DNA from: Bradyrhizobium sp. SRS-191
GTDB lineage: Bacteria; Pseudomonadota; Alphaproteobacteria; Rhizobiales; Xanthobacteraceae
Reading direction: 5' to 3'
NCBI RefSeq assembly: GCF_024586915.1
Contig: NZ_JANBVS010000014.1
Location: 142,584-206,583, forward strand
DNA length: 64,000 nt
Shown: positions 51,891 through 61,170 of the stretch, one piece after another
Position numbering within the stretch: the first letter of the stretch is position 1
Layout of the letters: every line of letters begins with the position of its first letter
The notes under the pieces: generated by a model
Seen by the model: the letters and a program-made list of their open reading frames with translations, nothing else
Database searches by the model: none
Told to the model about the DNA's origin: nothing
Made by a program: the position numbers and the translations under genes

Positions 51891-51980
51891 CGTAGGGTGG
51901 GCAAAGCGCAGCGTGCCCACCCTCTACGCCATGAACAAGAACGGTAGGCACGGCGCTCCGCGCCTTTGCCCACCCTACGA
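51891..51980. repeat. Palindromic intergenic repeat, family D
   Basis: cgtagggtgggcaaagcgca at the left and cgcctttgcccaccctacg at the right are inverted arms around a middle of about 50 bp. Such elements are frequent in Bradyrhizobium intergenic DNA. Confidence 0.85.
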
Positions 51981-51989
51981 CGTGGAATG

Positions 51990-52958
51990 TCAACCGCCGA
52001 GCGCGCCCTGCGTGTTCACGTAGAGCGCGTAGATCGACTGGCTGGCGGCCATGAACAGGCGGTTGCGCTTGAGGCCGCCGAAGCAGACATTGGCGCAGCG
52101 CTCGGGCAGGGCGATGCGCCCGATCGGCGCGCCATCCGGCGCGAACACCATGACGCCGTCGAGCTCGGGCGAGCCCATGCCCCAGCCGCACCAGAGATTG
52201 CCGTCGACGTCGCAGCGCATCCCGTCCGGCGTGCCCGGCCCGGCGTCGATATGGACGCGCTTGTTGGACAGCGTCCTGCCGTCGGCCGAGACGTCATAAG
52301 CGAGGATCTTGCGCGTGGGCACGCCGCGGGATTCGACAACGTAGAGGATGGATTCATCCGGCGAGAAGCACAGCCCGTTCGGCCCCAGAACGCCCTCGGC
52401 GACGATGCTCGCCTGGCCGGTGGTACCGTCGATCCGGTACACGTGGGTGTCGATCTCCGGCTCGGCCTTGTAGCCCTCGTAATTGCCGAGCAGGCCGAAG
52501 GTCGGATCGGTGAACCAGATCGAGCCGTCGGATTTGACGACGACGTCGTTCGGCGCGTTCAATCGCTTGCCGTCGAAGGAGTCCATCAGCACCGTGATGG
52601 AGCCGTCATACTCGGTCCGCGTGACCCGGCGCCCGCCATGCTCGCAGGTGACGAGCCGTCCCTGGCGATCCCGGGTATTGCCGTTGGCGAAATTCGACGG
52701 CTTGCGGAAGATCGAGACCGCGCCGGTCTCCTCCTCCCATCTGAGGATGCGCTGGTTGGGAATGTCGCTGCACAGCAGATAGCGCCCGTCGCCGAACCAC
52801 ACCGGCCCCTCGGCCCAGCGCAGCCCCGTCGCGATCCGCTCGACGGCGGAAAGCTTGAGCCAATATTTCTCGAAGCGGGGATCCAGCGCCTGGATCGCCG
52901 GATCAGGATAGAAGGTGGCAGGGCGCCAGCCCTGCGTGTGAGCGTTTCCATCGGACAT
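51990..52958 (-). CDS. SMP-30/gluconolactonase-family lactonase
   Basis: A 322-residue six-bladed beta-propeller enzyme that opens sugar-acid lactones with a divalent metal. Likely metal ligands are the Glu in RWAEGPVWFGDG, the Asn in RLNAPNDVVV and the Asp in GPGTPDGMRCDVDG, the family positions. No signal peptide is visible, so it should be cytoplasmic. It is divergent from a uronate-dehydrogenase-like gene, with 89 bp between their starts, and the two probably act in sequence: the dehydrogenase makes the lactone and this enzyme opens it. Confidence 0.88.
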   Translation of the reverse strand: MSDGNAHTQGWRPATFYPDPAIQALDPRFEKYWLKLSAVERIATGLRWAEGPVWFGDGRYLLCSDIPNQRILRWEEETGAVSIFRKPSNFANGNTRDRQGRLVTCEHGGRRVTRTEYDGSITVLMDSFDGKRLNAPNDVVVKSDGSIWFTDPTFGLLGNYEGYKAEPEIDTHVYRIDGTTGQASIVAEGVLGPNGLCFSPDESILYVVESRGVPTRKILAYDVSADGRTLSNKRVHIDAGPGTPDGMRCDVDGNLWCGWGMGSPELDGVMVFAPDGAPIGRIALPERCANVCFGGLKRNRLFMAASQSIYALYVNTQGALGG

Positions 52959-53047
52959 TTGGCTGGTCCCGTTATTGTGCCGTTGCGATCTCTGCTATCA
53001 TCGGGCGGTAACGACCGCAAACCTGCGGACCCAACACGAGGGATGAA

Positions 53048-53866
53048 ATGCCACGTATCTTGATGACCGGTGCGAGCGGTGGAATCGGCAGTTCCTTGCG
53101 GAAGCTGCTGCCGCCGATCTATCCGGACCTGCTGCTCAGCGACCTCAAACCGCCAGCCGATCTCTCCAGCCAGGAGACCTTCAAGGCGGCCGATCTTGCC
53201 GACCTCGCCCAGGTCGAGTCGCTGTGCGAAGGCGTCGACGGCATCATCCATTTTGGCGGCTATTCGGTCGAAGGCCCCTGGAACGACATCCTGCAGGCCA
53301 ACATCATCGGCGGCTACAATTTGTTCGAGGCCGCGCGCCGCAAGGGTGTGAAGCGTGTGGTGTTCGCGTCGTCGAACCACGCTGTCGGTTTTTATCCGCG
53401 CCACCGCAAGATCGACAACGACGTGCAGCCGCGCCCCGATGGCCGCTACGGCGTCAGCAAGGTGTTCGGCGAGGCGCTCGGGTCGCTCTATGCCGACAAG
53501 CATGGGCTGCAGGTCACGTGTCTGCGCATCGGCAATTTCGGCGAGAAGCCGCTCGACAAGCGCCGGCTGTCGATCTGGCTGAAGCCGGAGGATCTCGTTC
53601 AGCTCTGCCGCATCGGCCTTGAGCATCCGGACATTCATTTCGAGGTGCTGTACGGCGCCTCTCTCAACGAACGCGCCTGGTGGGACAACCAGCGCGCCTA
53701 CGATCTCGGCTATCGCCCGACGGGCCGCGCCGAGGATTTTCGCGAGCACGCGTTGGCCGAGCAGGCCAAGCTGCCCGCCGATCCGATCGGGGACTATTTC
53801 CAGGGCGGCGCGTTCTGCACCACGGAGTTCGACGGTGACACCAGCCGGATCATCGACTGGGGTTGA
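53048..53866 (+). CDS. NAD-dependent uronate-dehydrogenase-like epimerase/dehydratase-family enzyme
   Basis: A 272-residue extended-type SDR. The NAD-binding glycine motif is TGASGGIGSSLRK. The active site has the Ser in FASSNHAVGFYP and the YxxxK pair in GRYGVSKVFGE. The ASSNH and YGVSK stretches, and the length, are very close to the uronate dehydrogenase (Udh) of Agrobacterium, which oxidises galacturonate or glucuronate to an aldaric acid lactone. Substrate identity is an inference; the genetic link to SMP-30 lactonase and an IlvD/Edd dehydratase supports a sugar-acid pathway. Confidence 0.82.
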   Translation: MPRILMTGASGGIGSSLRKLLPPIYPDLLLSDLKPPADLSSQETFKAADLADLAQVESLCEGVDGIIHFGGYSVEGPWNDILQANIIGGYNLFEAARRKGVKRVVFASSNHAVGFYPRHRKIDNDVQPRPDGRYGVSKVFGEALGSLYADKHGLQVTCLRIGNFGEKPLDKRRLSIWLKPEDLVQLCRIGLEHPDIHFEVLYGASLNERAWWDNQRAYDLGYRPTGRAEDFREHALAEQAKLPADPIGDYFQGGAFCTTEFDGDTSRIIDWG

Positions 53867-53875
53867 CCCGAGCTC

Positions 53876-53979
53876 GTCATTCCGGGGCGCGTCCGCAGGA
53901 CGCGAACCCGGAATCTCGATATGGGAGTTTGAATCAATTCTGGATTCCGGGTTCGCGCGTTGCGCGCCCCGGAATGACG
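53876..53979. repeat. Palindromic intergenic repeat, family B (second copy)
   Basis: cgtcattccggggcgcgtcc at the left and gcgcgccccggaatgacgg at the right, matching the element at 39684, with aatctcg / attccgg inner arms. It lies between the SDR and dehydratase genes. Confidence 0.85.
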
Positions 53980-54001
53980 GTAAATGAAAGAAAAGAAGAC
54001 A

Positions 54002-55708
54002 ATGACTGACGGACTGCGCAAGGGACTGACTGCCTACGGCGATGCCGGCTTCTCGCTGTTCCTGCGCAAGGCCTTCATCAAGGCCGCCGGCTATTCCGAC
54101 GACGCGCTCGATCGCCCGATCGTCGGCATCACCAACACCTACAGTGACTACAATCCCTGCCACGGCAACGTGCCGCAGATCCTGGAGGCGGTGAAGCGCG
54201 GCGTCATGCTGTCGGGCGCGATGCCGTTCGTATTTCCGACCATCTCGATCGCCGAGAGCTTCGCGCATCCGACCTCGATGTATCTGCGCAATCTGATGGC
54301 GATGGAAACCGAGGAGATGATCCGCGCCCAGCCGATGGATGCTGTGGTCGTCATCGGCGGCTGCGACAAGACCTTGCCGGCGCAGATCATGGCTGCGGTC
54401 TCGGCCGATCTGCCGACGGTTGTCATTCCTGTCGGGCCGATGGTGGTCGGGCATCACAAGGGCGAGGTGCTCGGCGCCTGCACCGACTGCCGCCGTCTCT
54501 GGGCCAAGTATCGCGCCGGCGAGATGGACGACAGCGAGATCGAGGCTGTGAATGGTCGACTCGCGCCGTCGGTCGGCACCTGCATGGTGATGGGCACGGC
54601 CTCGACCATGGCCTGCATCACCGAGGCGCTCGGCCTGTCCCTGCCGATGAGCGCGACCATTCCCGCGCCGCATGCCGAGCGCTTCCGTTCGGCCGAAGCC
54701 AGCGGCCGGGTCGCGGCCGAGATGGCCAAGGCGAAGGGACCGAAGCCGAGCGAGTTGCTGACGTCGTCCGCCTTCAAGAACGCGCAGGTGGTGCTGCAGG
54801 CGATCGGCGGCTCGACCAACGGCCTCGTGCACCTCACCGCGATTGCCGGCCGTACGCCGCACAAGATCGATCTCGACGCCTTCGACCATATCGGCCGTGA
54901 GGTGCCGGTGCTGGTCGATCTCAAGCCGTCTGGCGATCACTATATGGAGCACTTCCACCACGCCGGCGGCGTGCCGAAGCTGATGAAGCAGCTCGGCGAT
55001 CTCATCGATCTCGATTGCAACTCGATCACCGGCCAGTCCCTGCGTGACATCGTCGCCGCGGCGGAGGATGTTCCCGGGCAGGACGTGATCCGCTCGCGCG
55101 CCGACGCGATCAAGCCGGAAGGTGGCCTTGCAGTGCTGCGCGGCAATCTTGCTCCTCGCGGCGCCGTCATCAAGCACTCGGCGGCCAGCCCCAAGCTGCT
55201 GCAGCACACTGGCCGCGCCGTCGTGTTCGAGTCGGTCGAGGACATGACCCTTCGGGTCGATGATCCCGATCTCGATGTCTCCGCTGACGACGTCCTGGTG
55301 CTGCGCAACGCAGGACCCAAAGGGGCGCCGGGCATGCCGGAAGCAGGCTATCTGCCGATCCCGAAGAAGCTCGCGCGCGGCGGTACCAAGGACATGGTGC
55401 GCATTTCCGATGCGCGGATGAGCGGCACGGCGTTCGGCACCATCGTGCTGCACATCACGCCTGAGTCCGCCGTCGGCGGGCCGTTGGCGCTGGTGCGAAC
55501 CGGCGACATGATCCGGCTCGACGTCCCCAAGCGCAGCATCGACCTGCTGGTCGACGACGCCGAGCTCGACCAGCGACGCGCATCGCTCCAGCAAGCCGGC
55601 GCGCCGGAATGGGCCGAGCGCGGCTACGCGCATCTGTTTCATGAAACGATCCTGCAGGCTGATGACGGCTGCGATTTCGACTTCATGCGCCGGAAAGGGA
55701 AGGGGTGA
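54002..55708 (+). CDS. IlvD/Edd-family sugar-acid dehydratase
   Basis: A 568-residue Fe-S dehydratase of the dihydroxy-acid/phosphogluconate dehydratase family, which removes water from aldonates or dihydroxy acids. The cluster cysteines lie in SDYNPCHGNVP, GGCDKTLPAQ and SVGTCMVMGTASTM. The end, ADDGCDFDFMRR, is typical of the pentonate (arabinonate/xylonate) branch rather than IlvD. Placed after lactonase and SDR genes, it should make a 2-keto-3-deoxy acid. Two in-frame ATGs occur; the second (54002) is chosen and the first is 6 codons upstream. It ends 8 bp before the stop of a facing gene. Confidence 0.86.
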   Translation: MTDGLRKGLTAYGDAGFSLFLRKAFIKAAGYSDDALDRPIVGITNTYSDYNPCHGNVPQILEAVKRGVMLSGAMPFVFPTISIAESFAHPTSMYLRNLMAMETEEMIRAQPMDAVVVIGGCDKTLPAQIMAAVSADLPTVVIPVGPMVVGHHKGEVLGACTDCRRLWAKYRAGEMDDSEIEAVNGRLAPSVGTCMVMGTASTMACITEALGLSLPMSATIPAPHAERFRSAEASGRVAAEMAKAKGPKPSELLTSSAFKNAQVVLQAIGGSTNGLVHLTAIAGRTPHKIDLDAFDHIGREVPVLVDLKPSGDHYMEHFHHAGGVPKLMKQLGDLIDLDCNSITGQSLRDIVAAAEDVPGQDVIRSRADAIKPEGGLAVLRGNLAPRGAVIKHSAASPKLLQHTGRAVVFESVEDMTLRVDDPDLDVSADDVLVLRNAGPKGAPGMPEAGYLPIPKKLARGGTKDMVRISDARMSGTAFGTIVLHITPESAVGGPLALVRTGDMIRLDVPKRSIDLLVDDAELDQRRASLQQAGAPEWAERGYAHLFHETILQADDGCDFDFMRRKGKG

Positions 55709-55716
55709 GCGCAGTC

Positions 55717-56502
55717 CTACTTTCCCTTGCTGGTGAACCGCTTCACGGCGGCGCGGAATTCGTCGGTGTGCATGCAATTGATGATCGCATCGCGCTCGGC
55801 GGCCAGCTGGTCCTCGACCGAGCTGGTCGGCGAGCGATGGATCAGCGCCTTGGTCGCGGCGATGCCCGCCGGCATGTTCTGCGCCAGCCGCTGTGCCAGC
55901 GCATCGGTGGTGGCAGCAAGTTCAGAGGCGGGGACGACTTTCGCAACCAAGCCCCACTCATGGGCTTGTGCGGCCGTAAAGCTGTCCTCGGCCAGGAAGA
56001 TCTGCAGCGCGCGCCGGACGCCTGCGGTGGCGACGACGCCGACCGTGCCGCCGCCATCGGGCGAGACGCCGAGCTTCGCATAGGCCGGGGTGAAGCGCGC
56101 TTCCTCCGCGGCGATGCAGAGATCGGCTGCGAAGGCCAGCGACATGCCTGCACCTGCTGCCGAGCCGTGCACGCTGGCCAGCACGATCTTCGGCATGCGC
56201 CGCAGGCTCGCGATGAAGGCGTGGTAGTGATGCAGCAGCTCGCTCACGACCGGCGTGATGGTGTCGGCGTCAGCCGCGGCTCCGATGGTCTGCAGGTCGC
56301 CGCCGGCGCAGAAGGCGCGGCCTTCGCCCTTCAGGACCAAAACACGGACACTGGCATCGGCCTCGACCTGCGCCGCGAGTTGCTCCAGGCGTTGCGCGAT
56401 GGCGAGGTTGATGGCGTTGAATGCCGTCGGGCGATCGAGCGTGATGGTCGCGATCGGACCGGCGATGCTCAGGCGAGCGGGTTCCGCGGCTGCGTCCGAC
56501 AT
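55717..56502 (-). CDS. Enoyl-CoA hydratase/isomerase family protein (second)
   Basis: A 261-residue crotonase-fold enzyme. Oxyanion-hole segments are GEGRAFCAGGDLQ and SVHGSAAGAGMSLAFAAD, and FTPAYAKLGVSPDGGGT carries the usual Asp in place of the second catalytic Glu, as in isomerase-type members (PaaG-like). The reaction is not fixed. It is divergent from a flavoprotein gene, and it converges closely with the IlvD/Edd gene. Confidence 0.86.
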   Translation of the reverse strand: MSDAAAEPARLSIAGPIATITLDRPTAFNAINLAIAQRLEQLAAQVEADASVRVLVLKGEGRAFCAGGDLQTIGAAADADTITPVVSELLHHYHAFIASLRRMPKIVLASVHGSAAGAGMSLAFAADLCIAAEEARFTPAYAKLGVSPDGGGTVGVVATAGVRRALQIFLAEDSFTAAQAHEWGLVAKVVPASELAATTDALAQRLAQNMPAGIAATKALIHRSPTSSVEDQLAAERDAIINCMHTDEFRAAVKRFTSKGK

Positions 56503-56652
56503 TCATTCCTCCCTGGTATGGTTGTTGCCGCATTTTGAGCGCACAGCCGCCCGGTGACAATGCCGGGGAAGTCTGCGACAACGCGGTTCCGCTGGAACGA
56601 CGGGAGGTAAACCCGGAGCAGACAAGGCGCGCAAACACGGGAAGTGGACAGA

Positions 56653-57888
56653 ATGGGGCAGGGTGCTGTGACCAAGGGACCGGTGGTGATCGTAGGCGCG
56701 GGGCATGCGGGCTTTCAGCTTGCGACCTCGCTGCGGCAGGCAGGCTTTGCCGATCCGATCCACCTGATCAACGACGAGCCGCATCTGCCGTATCAGCGCC
56801 CGCCGCTGTCGAAGGCGTATCTCAAGGGCACCGGGGGTCCTGAGACGCTGATGTTCCGGCCGCAGAAGTTCTACGCCGACCAGACCATCGATCTCGTCTA
56901 TGACCGCGCCGTCGCCGTTCAGCGCGAGCAGCGCAAGCTGCTGCTCGCCTCCGGCAAGGCGCTCGACTACGGCCACCTCGTGTTTGCGACCGGTGCGCGC
57001 AACCGGCTGCTCGACCTCCCCAATGCCAATCTTCCGGCGGTGCGCTACTTGCGGATCCTGGATGACAGCGAAGCGCTCAGGGCCTTGCTCGGTGATGCCA
57101 AGCGCGTCGTCGTGATCGGCGCCGGCTTCATCGGACTCGAATTCGCGGCGACCGCGCGCATCAAGGGCCTCGAGGTCGACGTGCTCGAGCTCGGGGCGCG
57201 GGTGATGGCGCGGGCGGTGACGGCGGAAATCTCCGACTACTTCCAGAAGCAGCATGCCGACGCCGGCGTGCGCATTCATCTGGGTGTGCAGTCCACCAGC
57301 ATCGAGGCCGACGGCAACAAGGTCACCGGCGTCAGCCTGAGCGATGGCCGGCACATTCCCGCCGATCTCGTCGTGGTCGGCGTCGGCGTGCTGCCGAATG
57401 TCGAGCTCGCGGCGGAAGCGGGACTGCAGGTCGCCTCGGGCATCGTGGTCGACGAATATCTGCTCACCAGCGATCCGCACATTTCGGCAATCGGCGATTG
57501 TGCGCTGTTCGCAAGCCAGCGTTTCGGCGGCACCCTGCGGCTGGAGTCGGTGCAGAACGCGACCGATCAGGCCCGCTGCGTCGCCGCGCGGCTGACCGGC
57601 GACGTCAAGCCGTATGACGGGCAGCCCTGGTTCTGGAGCGATCAGGCCAATGACAAGCTGCAGATCGCGGGGCTCACCACGGGCTATGACCAGGTCGTGC
57701 TGCGCGGGGATCCGGCGCAAAAGGCATTCTCCGCATTCTGCTACAAGGAGGGCCGGCTGGTTGGGATCGAATCCGTCAACAAGGCGGGTGACCACATGTT
57801 CGGTCGCAAGCTGCTCGCAGCGGGCGGCACGATCGATCCGAACAAGGCTGCCGACGTGGGCTTCGACCTAAAGAGCGCTCTCGCCTAG
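56653..57888 (+). CDS. Palustrisredoxin-reductase-like FAD oxidoreductase
   Basis: A 411-residue flavoprotein that should pass electrons from NAD(P)H to a [2Fe-2S] ferredoxin serving a P450 or dioxygenase. FAD loop VIVGAGHAGFQLATSLRQAG; NAD loop VVVIGAGFIGLEFAATAR; FAD-binding Asp in ISAIGDCALF. It is strikingly like the reductase of palustrisredoxin (PuR) of Rhodopseudomonas palustris in order and in segments such as RPPLSKAYLK and ESVQNATDQARCVAARL. No ferredoxin or P450 gene is in the window. ATG 56653 has GGAAG upstream; a GTG three codons earlier is in frame. Its stop shares CTAG with the facing ribokinase. Confidence 0.88.
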   Translation: MGQGAVTKGPVVIVGAGHAGFQLATSLRQAGFADPIHLINDEPHLPYQRPPLSKAYLKGTGGPETLMFRPQKFYADQTIDLVYDRAVAVQREQRKLLLASGKALDYGHLVFATGARNRLLDLPNANLPAVRYLRILDDSEALRALLGDAKRVVVIGAGFIGLEFAATARIKGLEVDVLELGARVMARAVTAEISDYFQKQHADAGVRIHLGVQSTSIEADGNKVTGVSLSDGRHIPADLVVVGVGVLPNVELAAEAGLQVASGIVVDEYLLTSDPHISAIGDCALFASQRFGGTLRLESVQNATDQARCVAARLTGDVKPYDGQPWFWSDQANDKLQIAGLTTGYDQVVLRGDPAQKAFSAFCYKEGRLVGIESVNKAGDHMFGRKLLAAGGTIDPNKAADVGFDLKSALA

Positions 57889-58793
57889 AGCAGCGCGCGC
57901 ACCTCCTCTGCCGTCGGCATCGATGGGCCGGCGCCCATCCGCTGCACCGAGATCGAGGCGGCGATATTGGCATAGGCGATGCCGTCAGCAAGCGCCGCGC
58001 CCTGCGATAGCCGCGCCGCCAGCGCGCCGACGAAGCAATCGCCGGCGCCGGTGGTGTCGACCGCCTTGACCACGCGGCCTTCGACCAGCTTCGCGTCGCC
58101 GCCACGAACGGCGATCGCGCCGCGCGCGCCCAGGGTGACGCAGATGGTTTGGTCCGCACGCGGATTGAGCACCTGCACGGCGTCGACGACCTGCTGCGGC
58201 GTCGGCGCCTCGCTGAGTTCGACACCGGCCAGGAATCCGAGCTCGGTCTCGTTGAGCACGAGGACGTCGACCAGCGCGAACAGTCCCTCAGCGAAGACGC
58301 TGGCGGGAGCGGGGTTGAGCATCGTCGTGGCACCGGCGGCTTTCGCCCCCTTGAAGAAGGCCGCGATCGTGGCTTGTGGAATCTCGAATTGGCTCACCGC
58401 CACGTCGCCAGCTTTCAACGCGATCTGTGCCACATCCTCAGCGCCCACCTCGGCGTTGGCGCCGGGGATCACCACGATCGTGTTGTCGGCATTCGCCAGC
58501 GTGATGATCGCCGTCCCAGTCGCCGCGCTGGCGCTGTCCTTGACCGCCGCGAGATCGATGCCTTGATCGGCGAGGAACGTGCGCAACTGCTCGCCGAACC
58601 CATCGCGGCCGAGCCGGCCGATCAGCGAGGTCGGCGCGCCGAGTTTGGCGGATGACACCGCCTGGTTGGCGCCCTTGCCGCCAGGGAAATACATCACCGA
58701 CTGGCCCGCGACGGTTTCGCCGATGCGGGGATGGCGCTCGGCCGTCGCCACCACATCCATGTTGATGCTGCCGGCGATGACGACGCGCCCCAT
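57885..58793 (-). CDS. Ribokinase (PfkB family)
   Basis: A 302-residue sugar kinase that phosphorylates ribose or a similar sugar or nucleoside. The ribokinase glycines appear in VMYFPGGKGANQAVSSAKLG, and the catalytic base and anion hole in DTTGAGDCFVGAL. Length and motif order fit RbsK. It lies 21 bp after a second PfkB-type gene on the same strand, so they probably form an operon. No rbs transport genes are near, so the true sugar is uncertain. Confidence 0.87.
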   Translation of the reverse strand: MGRVVIAGSINMDVVATAERHPRIGETVAGQSVMYFPGGKGANQAVSSAKLGAPTSLIGRLGRDGFGEQLRTFLADQGIDLAAVKDSASAATGTAIITLANADNTIVVIPGANAEVGAEDVAQIALKAGDVAVSQFEIPQATIAAFFKGAKAAGATTMLNPAPASVFAEGLFALVDVLVLNETELGFLAGVELSEAPTPQQVVDAVQVLNPRADQTICVTLGARGAIAVRGGDAKLVEGRVVKAVDTTGAGDCFVGALAARLSQGAALADGIAYANIAASISVQRMGAGPSMPTAEEVRALL

Positions 58794-58814
58794 CGGCTCT
58801 CTCCCCCAAAACCG

Positions 58815-59714
58815 CTAGACGCGGGCTTCGAATTCTTGTCTCACCAGCGCGATGTCTGCGAGCGTCGGCAGGCCGGCCTCGTTGCCGAGCTTCTGGATCT
58901 TGAATGTCGAGGCCGCGCGGGCGAACTCGAAATGCTCCTTCCAGCTCTTCGCCGGATTGGCGAGATAGGAGTACATATAGGCGCCGTGGAATACGTCGCC
59001 GGCGCCGTTGGTATCGATGACGCGCTCGCGCGGGATCGGATAGGCGGGCAAAGTATGCACCGCGCCGACCTCGTCGTACCACAACAGGCCCTTCTCGCCC
59101 TGGGTCACGCCGCCGATGCGGCAGCCGCGGCTCTTGAGATAGTCGAGCATCTTCTCCGGCGTGAGGTCCATCTGCTCGCAGAGCCGCTCGGCGACGATGG
59201 CGACGTCGATGTATTCCAGCAGCTCATGGGTGTTGGTGCGCAGGCCGCCGCCGTCGAGCGAGGTCAAAATGCCGGCCTCACGGCACAGCTTGGCATAATG
59301 CAGCGCCGCATCCGGCTGGTGGCCGTCAACATGCAGTGCCCGGCAATTGCCGAGATTGAGCAGCGGAAACGGATGGATGTGGGCGTCATCGCGGCAGCGG
59401 ACGATGGCGCGCTTGCCGTCCTTCGGCATGATGAAGGACAGCGAGGAGGCGTTCACCTTCCGTGGATGTACGGAGATGCCGTATTTCGCGGTCATGTCCT
59501 GGAACATCCGTCCGAGCCAGTCATTCGCAATCGTTGCGATCAGGTCCGGCACGATGCCCAGCTTGGCGCAGCAAAATGCCGCAGTGACCGCATTGCCGCC
59601 GAACGACACCGCATAGTCGGAGGCGACGTGCTTCTCGTCCCCGGTCGGCATGTGGTCGGTGATGAACGTCACGTCGATGTAGGTCTGTCCGATAAAGAGG
59701 GCCTGCATTGCCAT
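58815..59714 (-). CDS. PfkB-family carbohydrate kinase
   Basis: A 299-residue sugar or nucleoside kinase. The substrate loop is VSFGGNAVTAAFCCAKLG, and the catalytic motif is DTNGAGDVFHGAY. The middle, with HPFPLLNLGNCRALHVDGHQ, is unlike ribokinase or PfkB proper, so the substrate is open. It is transcribed first in a two-gene set with the ribokinase. Two ATGs (59714 and 59708) are both usable. Confidence 0.84.
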   Translation of the reverse strand: MAMQALFIGQTYIDVTFITDHMPTGDEKHVASDYAVSFGGNAVTAAFCCAKLGIVPDLIATIANDWLGRMFQDMTAKYGISVHPRKVNASSLSFIMPKDGKRAIVRCRDDAHIHPFPLLNLGNCRALHVDGHQPDAALHYAKLCREAGILTSLDGGGLRTNTHELLEYIDVAIVAERLCEQMDLTPEKMLDYLKSRGCRIGGVTQGEKGLLWYDEVGAVHTLPAYPIPRERVIDTNGAGDVFHGAYMYSYLANPAKSWKEHFEFARAASTFKIQKLGNEAGLPTLADIALVRQEFEARV

Positions 59715-59910
59715 TTCTGTCTCACTATGGGGTGATCGCGGCCCCGGCGCCGCAGATTAGCAAGCGGTTAAAGCGGATCAACGCTGAAATTCTTCGTCAA
59801 ATCGTCACCATGGTGGTTGAGATCGGCCTTTGCAACCGGAGGCCCCCTGCCGCCGGTGCACGGGTCGCGCTATGGTTGCCGGCCTGCAGGAGCAGATTCG
59901 GGAGTGGAAG

Positions 59911-61170
59911 ATGACTGTCTATGCGGGTCCGGTCTTTGAGATGGCGACCAATCAGTTCAACGTGATTGCCGACCATCTTGGCATCCCAGGCGACGAGCGC
60001 GACCGGTTGCTGCTGCCCAAGCGGGCGATCACCGTGTCGTGTCCGATCCACAAGGACGACGGCACCATTGCCGTCTACGAGGGATACCGTGTCCAGCATC
60101 TCCTGACCATGGGGCCGACCAAGGGCGGCACCCGCTTTGCGCCGACCGTCGATATCGGCGAGGTCGCCGCGCTCGCGATCTGGATGAGCTGGAAATGCGC
60201 CCTGGTCGGGCTGCCCTATGGCGGCGCCAAGGGCGGCATCAATGTCGATCTTTCCAAGCTGTCGAAGCGGGAGCTCGAATCGCTGTCGCGCCGCTACATG
60301 CAGGAGATGATCCCCTTCGTCGGCCCGCACACCGACGTGATGGCGCCGGACATGGGCACCAATGAGCAGGTGATGGCGTGGTTCATGGACACGTACTCCA
60401 TGTATCAGGGCCAGACCGTAACCGAGATCGTCACCGGCAAGCCGGTGTTCTCCGGCGGCACGCTCGGGCGCCGCGAAGCGACGGGACGGGGTGTCGCCCA
60501 TACGTCGCGCCGGGTCATGGACCTCTTGGGGATCGATCCCGCCAAGTCCACTGCCGTCGTGCAGGGCTTCGGCAATGTCGGCTCCTATGCCGCGCTCGGC
60601 TTCCACCAGATGGGCCTGAAGGTGATTGCGGTGAGCGATCATACCGGCGCGCTCCACGACCCGCGCGGCCTCGACATCCCCAAGCTGATGGAGTACGCGA
60701 GCGCGCGCGGCAGCATCGCGGGCTTCTCCTCCGAGCTCGCTTTCGATCCGAACGAAATCCTTACGCTCGCCTGCGACATCCTGGTGCCGGCCGCGGTCGA
60801 GCGCGTCATCGACGCCAAGGTGGCGGCCAAGCTGAAATGCCGCGTCCTCGCGGAGGCCGCGAACGGTCCGACCACGCCGGACGCCGACCTGGTGCTCGAC
60901 CAGCGGCGCGACGAGATCTTTCTCATTCCCGACATTCTCTGCAACTCCGGCGGCGTCATCGTCAGCTACTTCGAGTGGGTGCAGGATCTGCAACAGCTGT
61001 TCTGGGAGGAGGACGAGGTCATGCGGCGCGAGTACCAGATCCTCGACCGCGCCTTCGAGCGAATGGTCGCCCGCGCCAAGGCTGACGACATCTCCCATCG
61101 GACGGCGGCGATGGCGATCGGCGTCGAGAAGGTACGCAATGCCAAGAACACGCGAGGGCTGTTTCCGTGA
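59911..61170 (+). CDS. Glu/Leu/Phe/Val-type amino-acid dehydrogenase
   Basis: A 419-residue NAD(P)-dependent enzyme that interconverts glutamate (or a related amino acid) with its keto acid and ammonia. The catalytic-lysine region is VGLPYGGAKGGINVDLSKLS, with the substrate region GTRFAPTVDIGEVAALA, and the nucleotide fold contains GFGNVGSYAALGFHQMG. It is the GDH-type arrangement. ATG 59911 has GGAG 7 nt upstream; the frame runs 27 codons further up. Its stop overlaps the start of the VOC gene, so the pair is translationally coupled. Confidence 0.88.
   Translation: MTVYAGPVFEMATNQFNVIADHLGIPGDERDRLLLPKRAITVSCPIHKDDGTIAVYEGYRVQHLLTMGPTKGGTRFAPTVDIGEVAALAIWMSWKCALVGLPYGGAKGGINVDLSKLSKRELESLSRRYMQEMIPFVGPHTDVMAPDMGTNEQVMAWFMDTYSMYQGQTVTEIVTGKPVFSGGTLGRREATGRGVAHTSRRVMDLLGIDPAKSTAVVQGFGNVGSYAALGFHQMGLKVIAVSDHTGALHDPRGLDIPKLMEYASARGSIAGFSSELAFDPNEILTLACDILVPAAVERVIDAKVAAKLKCRVLAEAANGPTTPDADLVLDQRRDEIFLIPDILCNSGGVIVSYFEWVQDLQQLFWEEDEVMRREYQILDRAFERMVARAKADDISHRTAAMAIGVEKVRNAKNTRGLFP

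Noticed and set aside
53929..53940. TTGAATCAA-like sequence near the dehydratase
   Set aside because: The spacer is too short for a FixK box, and it lies inside a family B repeat.
52586..55777. Very long minus-strand open frame (over 1000 codons) across the lactonase, SDR and dehydratase genes
   Set aside because: It is antisense to three well-supported genes and its protein is rich in Arg, His, Ala and Asp with no motif. Such frames come from high third-position GC.
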